Shown here one piece after another: positions 1 to 8,364 of a stretch of DNA of 43,667 nucleotides. The position numbers were made by a program, and so were the translations under genes. Position 1 is the first letter of the stretch; each line of letters begins with the position of its first letter. The notes under the pieces are model-generated. The model worked only from the letters and a program-made list of their open reading frames with translations. It was not told the origin of the DNA and made no database searches. This DNA is from Oscillatoriales cyanobacterium M59_W2019_021 (GTDB taxonomy: Bacteria > Cyanobacteriota > Cyanobacteriia > Cyanobacteriales > Geitlerinemataceae), in assembly GCA_015295945.1 (NCBI GenBank), contig DVED01000075.1:1-43667 (forward strand), read 5' to 3'.

Positions 1-72
1 ACCTATAGTGCGATCGCCTTTTTAGCCGTCGGACTGTGCGTTGCCCTCACTGAGGTACGGAGGCGGCGATAA
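1..72 (+). CDS. C-terminal end of an unidentified membrane protein (partial)
   Basis: Frame 1 is open from the window edge to a TAA at 70-72 and gives 23 residues. They are a hydrophobic stretch (AIAFLAVGLCVAL) followed by TEVRRRR, the look of a final transmembrane helix with a positively charged cytoplasmic tail. The rest of the gene lies outside the window, so no function can be given. Codon use (gcgatcgcc) fits the neighbours. An accidental open frame cannot be excluded for so short a piece. Confidence 0.45.
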   Translation, partial: TYSAIAFLAVGLCVALTEVRRRR

Positions 73-737
73 GCTAATACAAATCAACATGGCAAATGTG
101 TATAGGAGAGCGCGCTCGGATGAGAGATTTTGGGCGATCGAGTGATTTCCCAGTTAGAAAGAACAACAACTTATCCAGAACTGATATTCTGTAGAATTAC
201 CGATCGCTTCGCTTTCAGGTTTATCTATTTTCAAGAATTTCGCATAATCCCATTTCGATAATTTTCGATCGATCGGCTCTAAAATTCAGTATTTTTAGTG
301 TTGTCATTCTCCAACAAAGAAGATAATCTCTATCTAGGATTTGTTAAAGAGCAACAAGGATTGGGATCTGCCGATATTGAGTGAGTTAATCGAGTTTCAT
401 CGAACCTCAATCCTGGGTTGAGAATTGAGGGTTGGGTGAAATTCAACTCTCACGTTTAAATCGTGAATCAGTTCGGGAGATCCTACTTTTTTCTTGAAGA
501 CACATCTCGAGCGCTATCGGCAAGGGCAACACTCAATTGTCCTCCGAGAGTTCCACGGAGACTAACCTGATCACTCAGACTCTCTAACGAGGGACAGGAA
601 ACATCGCGTTCTGGAACAAATTCGATCGCAATCGGGTCATCTACGCATCAATCTCGTAACCAGAGCTCGGGTCTCGAGTTGCTTTTCTTCAAATCGAGAT
701 TCACTCCACGAATTTATCGTTTCAACACTCAAAACCT
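73..737. other. 665-bp gene-free region, leader of the CAP/RTX gene
   Basis: No credible coding frame is seen on either strand. The stretch is AT-richer than the genes and has several direct and inverted fragments (for example 'cctcaatcctgggttgagaat' around 406-426). It presumably holds the promoter and a long 5' leader of the secreted protein that starts at 738. I cannot place a promoter with confidence. Confidence 0.5.
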
Positions 738-2531
738 ATGCCTCAAACTTTACCCACCGATCGAGATCAACTCATGCTCGAACTGATTAATCGAGCGCGA
801 GCCAACCCCCAAGCGGAAGCGACTCGACTTCTGGGTGGTAATCTCAATGAAGGGTTATCTCCCGGTACGATTTCAACCGATGCCAAGCAGCCTTTGGCAT
901 TTAACCTCAATCTCAATGCGGCGGCTGAAGGACACAGCCAATGGATGCTCGACAACAATGTTTTCTCCCACACTGGAGCCAATGGCAGCAGTTCGGGAAC
1001 CCGGATGGCAGAGGCTGGCTATCCCTTTACAGGAGGTTGGGGACGCGGAGAAAATCTCGCCTGGAAAGGAACTACGGGAACGGTTAATTTCACTCAGTAT
1101 GTCATCGACAACCACGATAATTTGTTCGTGGATGCTGGGGTTTCCGGTCGGGGACACCGCCTCAATCTGATGAACGCTTCCTATCGCGAAGTTGGCATTT
1201 CGTCTATTCAGGGATTGTTTACGACCAGCAGCGGGACGACCTACAATTCCGTCATGACCACCCAGGATTTTGCCTATTCCAGCAATCGGGGACCTTTCCT
1301 CACTGGGGTGGCTTATACCGATGCCGTGACGGACGATGATTTTTACACCGTCGGTGAAGGGTTAGGCAACGTGACCGTCACCGCCGTTGAGGTCTCGAAT
1401 CCCAGCAATACGGCAAGTACGACCACTTGGAGTTCTGGGGGATATAACCTGGAGTTGTCGTCGGGAACTTACGATGTCACCTTTTCCGGTGATTTCAACA
1501 ACGACGGACAGACCGATACCGTTACGCAATCTGCAACCATCGGTTCGACGAACGTGAAACTCGATCTGGCAACTGATACGATTAATTTTGCTCCTACACC
1601 CACTTCAGGCAGCGATAATTTAACGGGTAGTGCCGGGAACGATTCGATTAAGGCGCTAGGCGGTAACGATATTGTTGATGGTGGAGATGGTAGCGATACC
1701 TTGCTCGGAGCAGGTGGTAACGATGTTCTCAACGGTGAAGCTGGGAACGATCGCCTGTTAGGAGGAAATGGCAACGATGAACTCAACGGTGGCGATAACA
1801 ATGATACACTATTCGGTCAAGCCGGAGCGGATTTACTCCAAGGAAATTTTGGTAGCGATGTACTGAATGGTGGTACGGAAAACGATACGCTTTTTGGCGG
1901 AGAAGACGGCGATACTCTCATCGGTCATAATGATGACGATGTTCTCAATGGTGAAGCTGGGGACGATCGCCTGTTAGGAGGAAATGGCAACGATGAACTC
2001 AACGGTGGCGATAACAATGATACGCTATTCGGTCAAGCCGGAACGGATCTACTCAATGGGGGTTCTGGCAATGATAAGTTAATTGGAGGTACAGATAACG
2101 ATATACTCTCGGGCGGTGACGATCGCGATACCCTCATCGGTCAGGATGGCGACGACTTGCTAACGGGTAACTCTGGAAACGATCGCCTGTTAGGAGGAAA
2201 TGGCAACGATACGCTGCTGGGAACCGACGAAACTGCGGCGGGAGTCGGCGAACAAGACGTTCTGCGCGGTAATGCCGGGAGAGATCGCTTCGTGTTGGGA
2301 GACAGCACCCAAGCCTACTATTTAGGCAATAGTAATCTCGATCGGGCGATCGTTGCCGACTTCACCCTCGGCGAAGATCGAATTCAACTGCACGGCAGTG
2401 CGGCGGAATACCAACTACGGGAAGCCAACGGTCACACGCAAATTCGCAGTTCGGGAGATTTAGTAGCGATCGTCCAAAACTCGACGGGTCTGGCTCTCAA
2501 CGATCCGAGCGTCTTCGAGTACGCGATCTAA
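738..2531 (+). CDS. Secreted CAP-domain protein with RTX calcium-binding repeats
   Basis: 597 residues. Residues about 10-185 form a CAP/SCP (cysteine-rich secretory protein, antigen 5, PR-1) domain, with INRARANP, GHSQWM, FSHTG, GENLAW and GRGHRLNLM motifs. A linker leads to about 24 nonapeptide RTX repeats of GGxGxDxLx type (about residues 290-500), which bind Ca2+ and fold outside the cell. The C-terminal 70 residues (DRFVLGD, IVADFTLGEDRIQL) resemble the C-terminal part of type I secretion substrates in cyanobacteria. There is no N-terminal signal peptide, which agrees with export by a TolC-type ABC exporter. CAP domains in bacteria are poorly understood; lipid binding or protease roles have been proposed. 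The repeat block contains a near-identical 72-codon internal duplication (1721-1850 and 1937-2066). No secretion genes are nearby. Confidence 0.88.
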   Translation: MPQTLPTDRDQLMLELINRARANPQAEATRLLGGNLNEGLSPGTISTDAKQPLAFNLNLNAAAEGHSQWMLDNNVFSHTGANGSSSGTRMAEAGYPFTGGWGRGENLAWKGTTGTVNFTQYVIDNHDNLFVDAGVSGRGHRLNLMNASYREVGISSIQGLFTTSSGTTYNSVMTTQDFAYSSNRGPFLTGVAYTDAVTDDDFYTVGEGLGNVTVTAVEVSNPSNTASTTTWSSGGYNLELSSGTYDVTFSGDFNNDGQTDTVTQSATIGSTNVKLDLATDTINFAPTPTSGSDNLTGSAGNDSIKALGGNDIVDGGDGSDTLLGAGGNDVLNGEAGNDRLLGGNGNDELNGGDNNDTLFGQAGADLLQGNFGSDVLNGGTENDTLFGGEDGDTLIGHNDDDVLNGEAGDDRLLGGNGNDELNGGDNNDTLFGQAGTDLLNGGSGNDKLIGGTDNDILSGGDDRDTLIGQDGDDLLTGNSGNDRLLGGNGNDTLLGTDETAAGVGEQDVLRGNAGRDRFVLGDSTQAYYLGNSNLDRAIVADFTLGEDRIQLHGSAAEYQLREANGHTQIRSSGDLVAIVQNSTGLALNDPSVFEYAI

Positions 2532-2563
2532 GTCAACCCCAATTCCGATCGATTCATCCACTC

Positions 2564-2597
2564 CCAAAGCCAACTCTCCCAGGAGGGTTGGCTTTGG
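2564..2597 (+). terminator. Stem-loop after the CAP/RTX gene
   Basis: CCAAAGCCAAC (2564-2574) pairs perfectly with GTTGGCTTTGG (2587-2597), 33 bases after the stop codon. There is no long T-run after the stem, so termination efficiency is uncertain. Confidence 0.6.
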
Positions 2598-2630
2598 CGA
2601 TCGAGATGCTGTGACAAAAAAATCCAGAAG

Positions 2631-2720
2631 TAAGCGCTGCTCGCTGGCTGCGCCTACGGGAGTTACAGGAGCTATCATCTATTCTGAACTTCTGAACTCC
2701 TGAATTCTGAACTCCTAGGA
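2631..2720. repeat. Intergenic repeats: GCGCCTACGGG block and GAACTCCTG tandem units
   Basis: 2631-2660 carries an 'agtaagcgctgctcgctggc' block followed by tgcgcctacggg. A diverged inverted copy lies at 28617-28650. It is followed by tandem units built on 'ttctgaactcctgaa' (2681-2718). The same unit returns at 14920-14957 (inverted), about 24210-24228 and about 25980-25996. These look like non-coding dispersed repeats. Confidence 0.6.
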
Positions 2721-2772
2721 GAACGGTTCGGTAAGAAGGCGCGAGTGGGGTAATATAACCCATGATGCAATT

Positions 2773-3030
2773 TTCCTCCAGAATCCCTGTCAGCACCCCC
2801 GGCTGAAGCACGGGGGCTTCTAGCTCCAACTTCAGGTAGCTGACCAGCCTAAGCCTTAATTGGCTACGTTCAGAGCAAGCGTTAAAGTTCCTACCTTGGG
2901 ATGCGTCGCTAATCCCAAGCTCTAGAACCGAATCGTTAAACATCTTTAAGGGGTTAAGGAAGTGCGATTGGGATAGTACCGACTCCGAACATTGGCGAAG
3001 CAAACATTACTGAAAAGGAAAGACACCACA
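2773..3030 (+). ncRNA. omega RNA (HEARO-type guide RNA) of iscB
   Basis: Lies directly 5' of iscB, where IscB guide RNAs are known to be. Visible helices: basal stem GTCAGC (2789-2794)/GCTGAC (2839-2844); inner hairpin CCCCCG (2796-2801)/CGGGGG (2811-2816) with loop GCTGAAGCA; a downstream perfect 8-bp hairpin CTTGGGAT (2895-2902)/ATCCCAAG (2912-2919). By family rule the guide is the host sequence just upstream; here about 16 bases, 2773-2788 (ttcctccagaatccct). Transcription would start in the flank. The 3' end is not defined by the sequence; the start of iscB is used as a limit. Confidence 0.78.
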
Positions 3031-4305
3031 ATGTCTAACTACATTTTTGTCTTAGATACCAACTACAAACCACTTTCACCTTGCAAACCTTCGGTAGCTC
3101 GACGGTTACTAAGTGCAGGCCAAGCAGCCGTCTATAGGAGTTTTCCGTTCACCATCATCTTAAAAAAGGAGGTTGATGCCACACCTGAACCTGTTGAAAT
3201 CAAGATCGATCCCGGCTCTAAAGTTACAGGTTTCGCCCTCAAACAAGGCAACAAGGTAATTTTTGGAGCCGAACTGAAACACCGAGGGCAAAAAATCAAA
3301 GATGCGTTGTTATCCCGTCGTCAATTGCGACGGGGGAGACGCAACCGCAAAACCCGCTATCGCAAAGCTCGATTCTTAAATCGGACTCGACCTGATGGCT
3401 GGTTAGCTCCATCCCTACAGCATCGGGTTAACACAACCCTAACCTGGGTGCGTAAGTTCATGCGACTTGCACCCATTGGCTTCATTTCTCAAGAGCTAGT
3501 CCGATTCGACCTGCAAAAGATGCAGAATCCGGAAATCTCAGGCGTTGAGTATCAGCAGGGCGAACTGCTTGGATACGAAGTCAGAGAATATCTTTTAGAG
3601 AAATGGGGGCGCAAATGTGCGTACTGCTCTACTGAAAACGTACCGATGGAAGTCGAGCATATCTATCCGAAATCTAAGGGAGGCTCTGACCGGGTTTCTA
3701 ATCTAGCTCTAGCCTGTCACTCTTGCAACCAATCAAAGGGGAGTCAAGACATTCAAGACTTTCTATCAGGAAAGCTCGATCTATTGAATCGCATTCTCAA
3801 ACAGGCTAAATCCCCTCTCAAAGATGCCGCATCCGTTAACTCAACCCGATGGGCATTGTTCAATGGGCTGAAAGTAACGGGACTGCCAGTCACAACGGGA
3901 ACGGGCGGACAAACCCAATTCAATCGGACTCGACTGCAACTCCCAAAGGCACATTGGATTGATGCTGCTTGTGTGGGACAAGTCGATTCGTTGGAGTTAC
4001 TCACGTCCAAGCCATTATTAATTGCAGCCCAGGGACACGGCACACGTCAAATGTGTCGCACCGATAAGTTCGGTTTTCCTAGTCGCTATGTACCGCGAAA
4101 CAAGTTTGTTAAAGGCTTTCAGACAGGCGACAGGGTGGCGGCTATTGTCACCACTGGCAAGAAAGTTGGGGAGTACATTGGACGGGTTGCAGTTCGCTCA
4201 ACTGGATCGTTCAACATTTCGACGACGAGCGGATTGGTGCAAGGCATCAGTCACAAATACTGCAAACACATTCACAAAAAGGATGGTTATAGTTATGGCT
4301 TTTGA
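3031..4305 (+). CDS. iscB: RNA-guided nuclease IscB
   Basis: 424 residues, the usual IscB size. In order: PLMP domain (VLDTNYKPLSPCKPSVARR), RuvC-I (KIDPGSKVTGF, D60), arginine-rich bridge helix (RRQLRRGRRNRKTRYRKARF), RuvC-II (ISQELVRFD, E155), HNH domain with zinc cysteines C196/C199 and C229/C232 and VEHIYP (H210), RuvC-III (HWIDAACVG, D311), then a C-terminal domain that would read the target-adjacent motif. All catalytic residues of both nuclease domains are present, so it should be active. It cleaves double-stranded DNA guided by the omega RNA. The ATG at 3031 is chosen because the conserved N-terminus starts there and AAGGAA lies about 11 bases upstream; a TTG at 2992 would add unrelated residues and run into the RNA. 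Closely followed by livH (84 bases). Confidence 0.93.
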   Translation: MSNYIFVLDTNYKPLSPCKPSVARRLLSAGQAAVYRSFPFTIILKKEVDATPEPVEIKIDPGSKVTGFALKQGNKVIFGAELKHRGQKIKDALLSRRQLRRGRRNRKTRYRKARFLNRTRPDGWLAPSLQHRVNTTLTWVRKFMRLAPIGFISQELVRFDLQKMQNPEISGVEYQQGELLGYEVREYLLEKWGRKCAYCSTENVPMEVEHIYPKSKGGSDRVSNLALACHSCNQSKGSQDIQDFLSGKLDLLNRILKQAKSPLKDAASVNSTRWALFNGLKVTGLPVTTGTGGQTQFNRTRLQLPKAHWIDAACVGQVDSLELLTSKPLLIAAQGHGTRQMCRTDKFGFPSRYVPRNKFVKGFQTGDRVAAIVTTGKKVGEYIGRVAVRSTGSFNISTTSGLVQGISHKYCKHIHKKDGYSYGF

Positions 4306-4378
4306 AGACTGTAGGCGGTTAAAACCGACCGTTTCGCTTTTCATCCCCGGTCTAAAGACACGGGGTTTCCAAGCTCCC

Positions 4379-4383
4379 GGAGG
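4379..4383 (+). promoter_or_regulatory. Shine-Dalgarno of livH supplied by the IscB element end
   Basis: GGAGG lies six bases before the livH ATG (4390), inside the stretch that aligns with the right end of the ORF-less element near 41265. The native ribosome binding site of livH is therefore probably on the other side of the insertion or was replaced. Confidence 0.6.
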
Positions 4384-4389
4384 TCTCTC

Positions 4390-5466
4390 ATGAAACAATG
4401 GCGACAGCCTCTTTTGTACCTCGCGATCGCCTATCTCGTGCTTCTACTCGGACCGATCGCCGGATTGGACGTGCCGCGAGTGTTGGGAGAAATTGCCCAA
4501 AATCCAGAGGTTTTAATCCAACAAGTCCTCGTGGGACTCGTTAACGGGGGCATCATCGCCATTATCGCCTTGGGATATACCCTGGTTTACGGCATTATCG
4601 AACTGATTAATTTTGCCCACGGCGACTTATATATGTTGGGCGCATTTGCCGCACTGACGGTGATGGGGGCGTTTGGCATCCAAGATGGCGCGCCTTTGGG
4701 TGCGGCGATTCCGGCGATGTTGGTAGCGTTGGTGGTGGCGACGGTGTTTTGTGCGGGACTCAACGTGCTGACGGAACGCTACGCCTACCGTCCTCTGCGG
4801 AACGCACCCCGCCTCGCACCGTTAATTTCAGCGATCGGGATGTCGTTTATTTTCCAGAATGCGGGACTGTTTTGGGGGGGATTGCGATCGTTCGTGCCGA
4901 TTATGGGATCGAATGCCGCCGCACCGAAAAGTTTCCCCGACTTGCTCCCCCGCATCGACATCCTCAAAGCGTTGGGAATCGAATCGGGAATTGTCTTCAC
5001 CACCAAAGATTTAATCGTGTTGGTGGTTGCCGTAGGATTGATGGTAGCACTGAACCTGTTCGTCAACTACACTCGGTTGGGGAAAGCCATGCGCGCCACG
5101 GCACAAAACCGCGAGGCGGCACTCATGATGGGGATCGATGTCAATTGGATTATTGCTTTAACCTTCCTCATCGGCGGCGCGTTGGCGGGTGCGGCGGGGT
5201 TGTTGGTGGGACTGTACAATAACACGATCGTTTTTACCATGGGGTTTACCGCCGGATTGCGAGCCTTTACCGCCGCCGTTTTGGGGGGAATTGGCAACTT
5301 ATTCGGCGCGATGTTAGGCGGCGTTCTCATCGGGTTGCTCTCGGCATTGAGCGATCAGTATTTATCCAGTCGCTGGACGAATGCCTGGGTGTTTGCCGTA
5401 TTGGTAATTATTTTGGCATTCCGTCCCGGTGGTTTGCTGGGCGAAAACGTACAGGAAAAGGTTTAA
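4390..5466 (+). CDS. livH: Branched-chain/neutral amino-acid ABC transporter permease LivH
   Basis: 358 residues, LivH/NatD-type inner-membrane permease with about eight hydrophobic segments. Typical family motifs are present: GLVNGGIIAIIALGYTLVYGI, INFAHGDLYMLGAF, the EAA-like loop RATAQNREAALMMGID, and the C-terminal FRPGGLLGE. An extra N-terminal hydrophobic segment (LLYLAIAYLVLLLGPIAGL) and a loop of about 30 residues (FVPIMGSNAAAPKSFPD) are seen. It is the first gene of livH-livM-livG-livF, equivalent to the N-I (Nat) system of cyanobacteria; the periplasmic binding protein gene is not in the window. The start codon is part of the ATGA next to the IscB element, so expression may depend on read-through from it. 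Confidence 0.92.
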   Translation: MKQWRQPLLYLAIAYLVLLLGPIAGLDVPRVLGEIAQNPEVLIQQVLVGLVNGGIIAIIALGYTLVYGIIELINFAHGDLYMLGAFAALTVMGAFGIQDGAPLGAAIPAMLVALVVATVFCAGLNVLTERYAYRPLRNAPRLAPLISAIGMSFIFQNAGLFWGGLRSFVPIMGSNAAAPKSFPDLLPRIDILKALGIESGIVFTTKDLIVLVVAVGLMVALNLFVNYTRLGKAMRATAQNREAALMMGIDVNWIIALTFLIGGALAGAAGLLVGLYNNTIVFTMGFTAGLRAFTAAVLGGIGNLFGAMLGGVLIGLLSALSDQYLSSRWTNAWVFAVLVIILAFRPGGLLGENVQEKV

Positions 5467-5469
5467 GTT

Positions 5470-5499
5470 AGTCATTGGTCATGAGTCATTAGTCATTGG
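5470..5499. repeat. Heptamer tandem repeat (RGTCATT)4
   Basis: Four units of the agtcatt/ggtcatt heptamer lie between the livH stop and livM start, four bases after the stop. They belong to the STRR-type repeats found throughout the window. Confidence 0.75.
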
Positions 5500-5518
5500 G
5501 ACAAAGAACAAATAACAA

Positions 5519-7063
5519 ATGACAAATAAATTAAGTGGAATTTGGGGGACGATCGCGGCTGTAACCGTAATCTTATTCGGCGGTTGGAGCGGTGTGGTTA
5601 TCGGGTGGCTGCTGGGAACGGCAGTTGGATTTACGCGCTGTTGGGAGCGGCGAATTTTGTCGCCAAAAGAAGGGGCGAAATTAGGCGGAGAATCGGGTTT
5701 GACGATCGGGTTGTGGCTGTTAGGAGCGACCCTTCTCCAAGGATTTATCGCACCGATTTTAGGTCAACCTCGAGTGAGCTTAATTCAAATTATTTTGCAG
5801 GGAATTGTAGCTTTAGGAGTGACAACATTTTCAGCCGCAGTGATGGGATCGTTGCAGGGTTTGCCGTTCGATCGCCGTCGATGGGCAACACTGATTACCT
5901 TTGCGTTTGTGTTAGTTTTATTTCCCTTTGTCGATGGTTTAGCAAGAACGAGTTGGCTACCAACCGCCATCCTCATCCTCATTTTTGTGATGCTGGCTTT
6001 GGGATTAAATATTACAGTTGGCTTTGCTGGACTGTTAGATTTAGGCTATGCTGCTTTCTTTGCGATCGGCGCGTATACCACGGGTTTTTTATCCTCTCCG
6101 CAGTTAGGAAATTCCTGGAATTTTTGGCTAGTTTTACCGATCGCTGCTGCGGTGGCGGGGATATTTGGCGTAATTTTAGGTTCGCCAACGTTGCGCCTGC
6201 GAGGGGATTATTTGGCGATCGTCACGCTCGGTTTTGGTGAAATCGTCCCGGTGGTTTTTCGCAACTTAACCGACTTGAGAATTAACGAACCCATTTCATC
6301 CGTATTAGCGACCTTGTTAAACCGTCCGGATATGGCAATTTGTCTAGTCGGTTGCGAAAAAGCCGTGAATTTAACCGGAGGAGAAGCGGGAATTAACCCG
6401 ATCGGTCGTCCGACGCTGCCCATTGTCGGAACGTTCGATTCTACCGATTATTTTCCTTGGTATTACTTAATTTTAGCCTTGGCTGTCGGGTCTTTTTGGG
6501 CAATTTCTCGTTTGAAAGATTCCCGTTTGGGGCGAGCTTGGGAAGCCATTCGCGAAGATGAATTAGCGGCGAGTGCCATGGGCATTAACCGGGTTAAAAC
6601 CAAATTATTGGCATTTGCCATGGGCGCGACGTTTTCGGGTTTTGCCGGGTCATTTTACGCCGCTTATCTCAGTGCGATTTTCCCCAGCGTCTTCGATTTT
6701 TCCGTCTCGGTGATTATCTTGTGTATGGTGATTTTAGGCGGTTTAGGAAATATGAGTGGGGTGGTTTTGGGGAGCGTAATTATTATGGCAGCCGATCGCC
6801 TTTATCTTCCCCAACTGGCGCAAGTTTTAAAAAGTTTCCTCAATACTGCTGTATTGCCAAACCTCAGCAATCCGCAACTTCGAGACTTTATTGCCACCAG
6901 TCTCGATCCCATTCAAATGCGCCTGTTTCTCTTCGGTTTAACCCTGGTAATTATGATGATCGTGCGTCCCGAGGGATTGCTACCCGATGCCATTCATCGA
7001 GCAGAGCTACATTCCGAAAATGAAGAAAATCACGAGCCTTTAACCCCAGAACGGAGTTCGTAA
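5519..7063 (+). CDS. livM: Branched-chain/neutral amino-acid ABC transporter permease LivM
   Basis: 514 residues, longer than the usual 320-430. The LivM core starts at about residue 145 (ILILIFVMLALGLNITVGFAGLLDLGYAAFFAIGAYT) and includes SPTLRLRGDYLAIVTLGFGEI and the EAA-like loop GRAWEAIREDELAASAMGIN. About 140 N-terminal residues form four extra hydrophobic segments. An insertion near residues 275-300 (MAICLVGCEKAVNLTGGE) and one before the last helix are also present. C-terminus MIVRPEGLLPD is typical. It pairs with LivH to form the membrane channel. The gene ends one base before livG starts (TAA then ATG at 7064), so the two are translationally coupled. No clear Shine-Dalgarno precedes 5519. 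Confidence 0.92.
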   Translation: MTNKLSGIWGTIAAVTVILFGGWSGVVIGWLLGTAVGFTRCWERRILSPKEGAKLGGESGLTIGLWLLGATLLQGFIAPILGQPRVSLIQIILQGIVALGVTTFSAAVMGSLQGLPFDRRRWATLITFAFVLVLFPFVDGLARTSWLPTAILILIFVMLALGLNITVGFAGLLDLGYAAFFAIGAYTTGFLSSPQLGNSWNFWLVLPIAAAVAGIFGVILGSPTLRLRGDYLAIVTLGFGEIVPVVFRNLTDLRINEPISSVLATLLNRPDMAICLVGCEKAVNLTGGEAGINPIGRPTLPIVGTFDSTDYFPWYYLILALAVGSFWAISRLKDSRLGRAWEAIREDELAASAMGINRVKTKLLAFAMGATFSGFAGSFYAAYLSAIFPSVFDFSVSVIILCMVILGGLGNMSGVVLGSVIIMAADRLYLPQLAQVLKSFLNTAVLPNLSNPQLRDFIATSLDPIQMRLFLFGLTLVIMMIVRPEGLLPDAIHRAELHSENEENHEPLTPERSS

Positions 7064-7837
7064 ATGTCACTGTTAGAAGCGCAACAACTGACAATGCAAT
7101 TTGGCGGTTTGACTGCCGTCAATTGTGTTGACTTAACCCTGGAACAAGGAACGATCGCCAGTCTTATCGGTCCGAATGGTGCGGGGAAAACCACCTTTTT
7201 TAACTTACTCGCCGGAATTTACATTCCCACCTCGGGAACTATCCGACTCGGCGATCGCGATATTACCACATTAACGCCCGATCGCCGCACTCGTTTGGGA
7301 ATCGCACGCACATTTCAAAACATCCGTTTGTTCGATAATATGACAGTGTTAGAAAATGTATTAGTAGGCAGACATTGCCGAATGCGAGCGGGATTGATCG
7401 GCGCATTAACCCGAACGGCAAAAGTACGAGAAGAAGAAAGAGTTGCCAGGGAAAAGGCGATCGATCTCCTCGATTTTGTGGGCTTGGGATCGGATAAAGC
7501 GCGAGAAATTTCTAAAAATTTATCCTACGGCGATCGAAGACGATTAGAAATTGCGCGTGCCTTAGCGAGCGAACCGAGGGTGCTACTTTTAGACGAACCC
7601 ACAGCTGGCATGAATCCCAACGAAACAGCCGAACTCACCCGTTTTATTTACCGCATTCGCGATGAATTGAACTTAAGTATTCTGCTGATCGAACACGATA
7701 TGAAAGTGGTGATGGGAATTAGCGATCGCGTTAGCGTTATGGAATACGGCGCCAAAATTGCTGAAGGAACCCCCGCCGAAGTTCGCGCCAACCCGCGCGT
7801 CATCGAAGCATATTTAGGAAAAGAAGAGAATGGTTAG
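7064..7837 (+). CDS. livG: Branched-chain amino-acid ABC transporter ATPase LivG
   Basis: 257 residues. Walker A GPNGAGKTT, signature LSYGDRRRLEIARAL, Walker B VLLLDEPTAGMNP, and H-loop LLIEHDM are all intact; the long insert before the signature (RMRAGLIGALTRTAKV) is characteristic of LivG. It energises transport together with LivF. Directly joined to livM. The final codons run into a heptamer repeat: the TAG stop (7835-7837) is formed by the first unit of GGTTAGTTGTTAG. Confidence 0.95.
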   Translation: MSLLEAQQLTMQFGGLTAVNCVDLTLEQGTIASLIGPNGAGKTTFFNLLAGIYIPTSGTIRLGDRDITTLTPDRRTRLGIARTFQNIRLFDNMTVLENVLVGRHCRMRAGLIGALTRTAKVREEERVAREKAIDLLDFVGLGSDKAREISKNLSYGDRRRLEIARALASEPRVLLLDEPTAGMNPNETAELTRFIYRIRDELNLSILLIEHDMKVVMGISDRVSVMEYGAKIAEGTPAEVRANPRVIEAYLGKEENG

Positions 7838-7854
7838 TTGTTAGTTGTTAGTTG
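7832..7854. repeat. Left heptamer array (GTTAGTT) bracketing the inserted pseudogene
   Basis: Three units, overlapping the livG stop codon. An 18-base stretch is the exact inverse of 8365-8382, so the pair forms inverted repeats around the four-helix-bundle pseudogene. Confidence 0.75.
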
Positions 7855-7899
7855 TAAATATCGTTCAAGGACTTTTCGTTCGATCAGGTTAGTAGTAAG

Positions 7900-8292
7900 T
7901 TGAAAAAACTTGAGAGAACCAATTTTGAAAAGTTGGAAGTTTATCGGCTATCAGAGAAGTTAGCAGATGAAATTTGGGCGATCGTTCTCCAATGGAATCT
8001 CTTTGCTAGAGATACCATTGGTCAACAATTAGTTTGATCGGCAGATAGTATTGGTGCTAATATTGCGGAAGGAACTGGAAGACATAATTTTCAAGACAAT
8101 CAACGGTTTGTCAAAATTGCTAGAGGTTCTTTGCATGAAACAAGACATTGGCTCAGAAGAGCATATATTCGTAACTTGTTAACACCCGAGCAAATTCAAA
8201 AACTGCAAGTTATCCTCAATGAGTTATCTCCAAAATTAAATGCTTATCTAACTTACTTAAAGAACGCTTCTACTAAAAGTAGAAATCGTTAA
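7900..8292 (+). pseudogene. Four-helix-bundle (23S rRNA IVS-type) protein gene with an in-frame stop
   Basis: Reading from the TTG at 7900 gives KKLERTNFEKLEVYRLSEKL, then DTIGQQLV, a TGA at 8035-8037 (codon 46), and continues in the same frame as SADSIGANIAEGTGR to a TAA at 8290. The family has an arginine at the stop position (LxRSxxSIxxNIAEG), so a single C to T change in a CGATCG site made CGA into TGA. Nothing else is broken, which suggests recent inactivation. Members of this small family are often carried in rRNA intervening sequences and other mobile contexts; here it sits inside the liv operon between inverted heptamer repeats. The true start is uncertain. Insertion puts 549 bases between livG and livF. 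Confidence 0.8.
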
Positions 8293-8364
8293 TTAACTCT
8301 TAAAACTTATGAGTATAATCTTTTTTTGTCTCTAGCATTTGATCGATCTTACCAAAAATCTACG

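Larger units (their letters stand above)
2789..4389 (+). mobile_element. IscB (OMEGA/HEARO) insertion element, single-gene type
   Basis: The element consists of a structured RNA region (from 2789), iscB (3031-4305) and a right-end hairpin. In the right end CCCCG 4345-4349 pairs with CGGGG 4361-4365, preceded by a GGTT/AACC hairpin at about 4316-4330. Its right edge is placed at 4389 because the sequence from ACGGGGTTTC onward aligns with the ORF-less element at 41265-41580 up to the base before ATGA in both. No TnpA (Y1 transposase) lies in the window, so movement would need one in trans. The insertion separates livH from its original upstream region, and the GGAGG just before livH belongs to the element end. 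Left edge is inferred from the RNA scaffold start. Confidence 0.8.

Noticed and set aside
2554-3003. 149-codon minus-strand frame overlapping the omega RNA
   Set aside because: It runs through the repeats and the structured RNA region, has no recognisable domain, and its composition follows the hairpins.
2992-3030. TTG start adding 13 residues to iscB
   Set aside because: The conserved IscB N-terminus begins at the ATG 3031, and the extra part lies in the RNA region.
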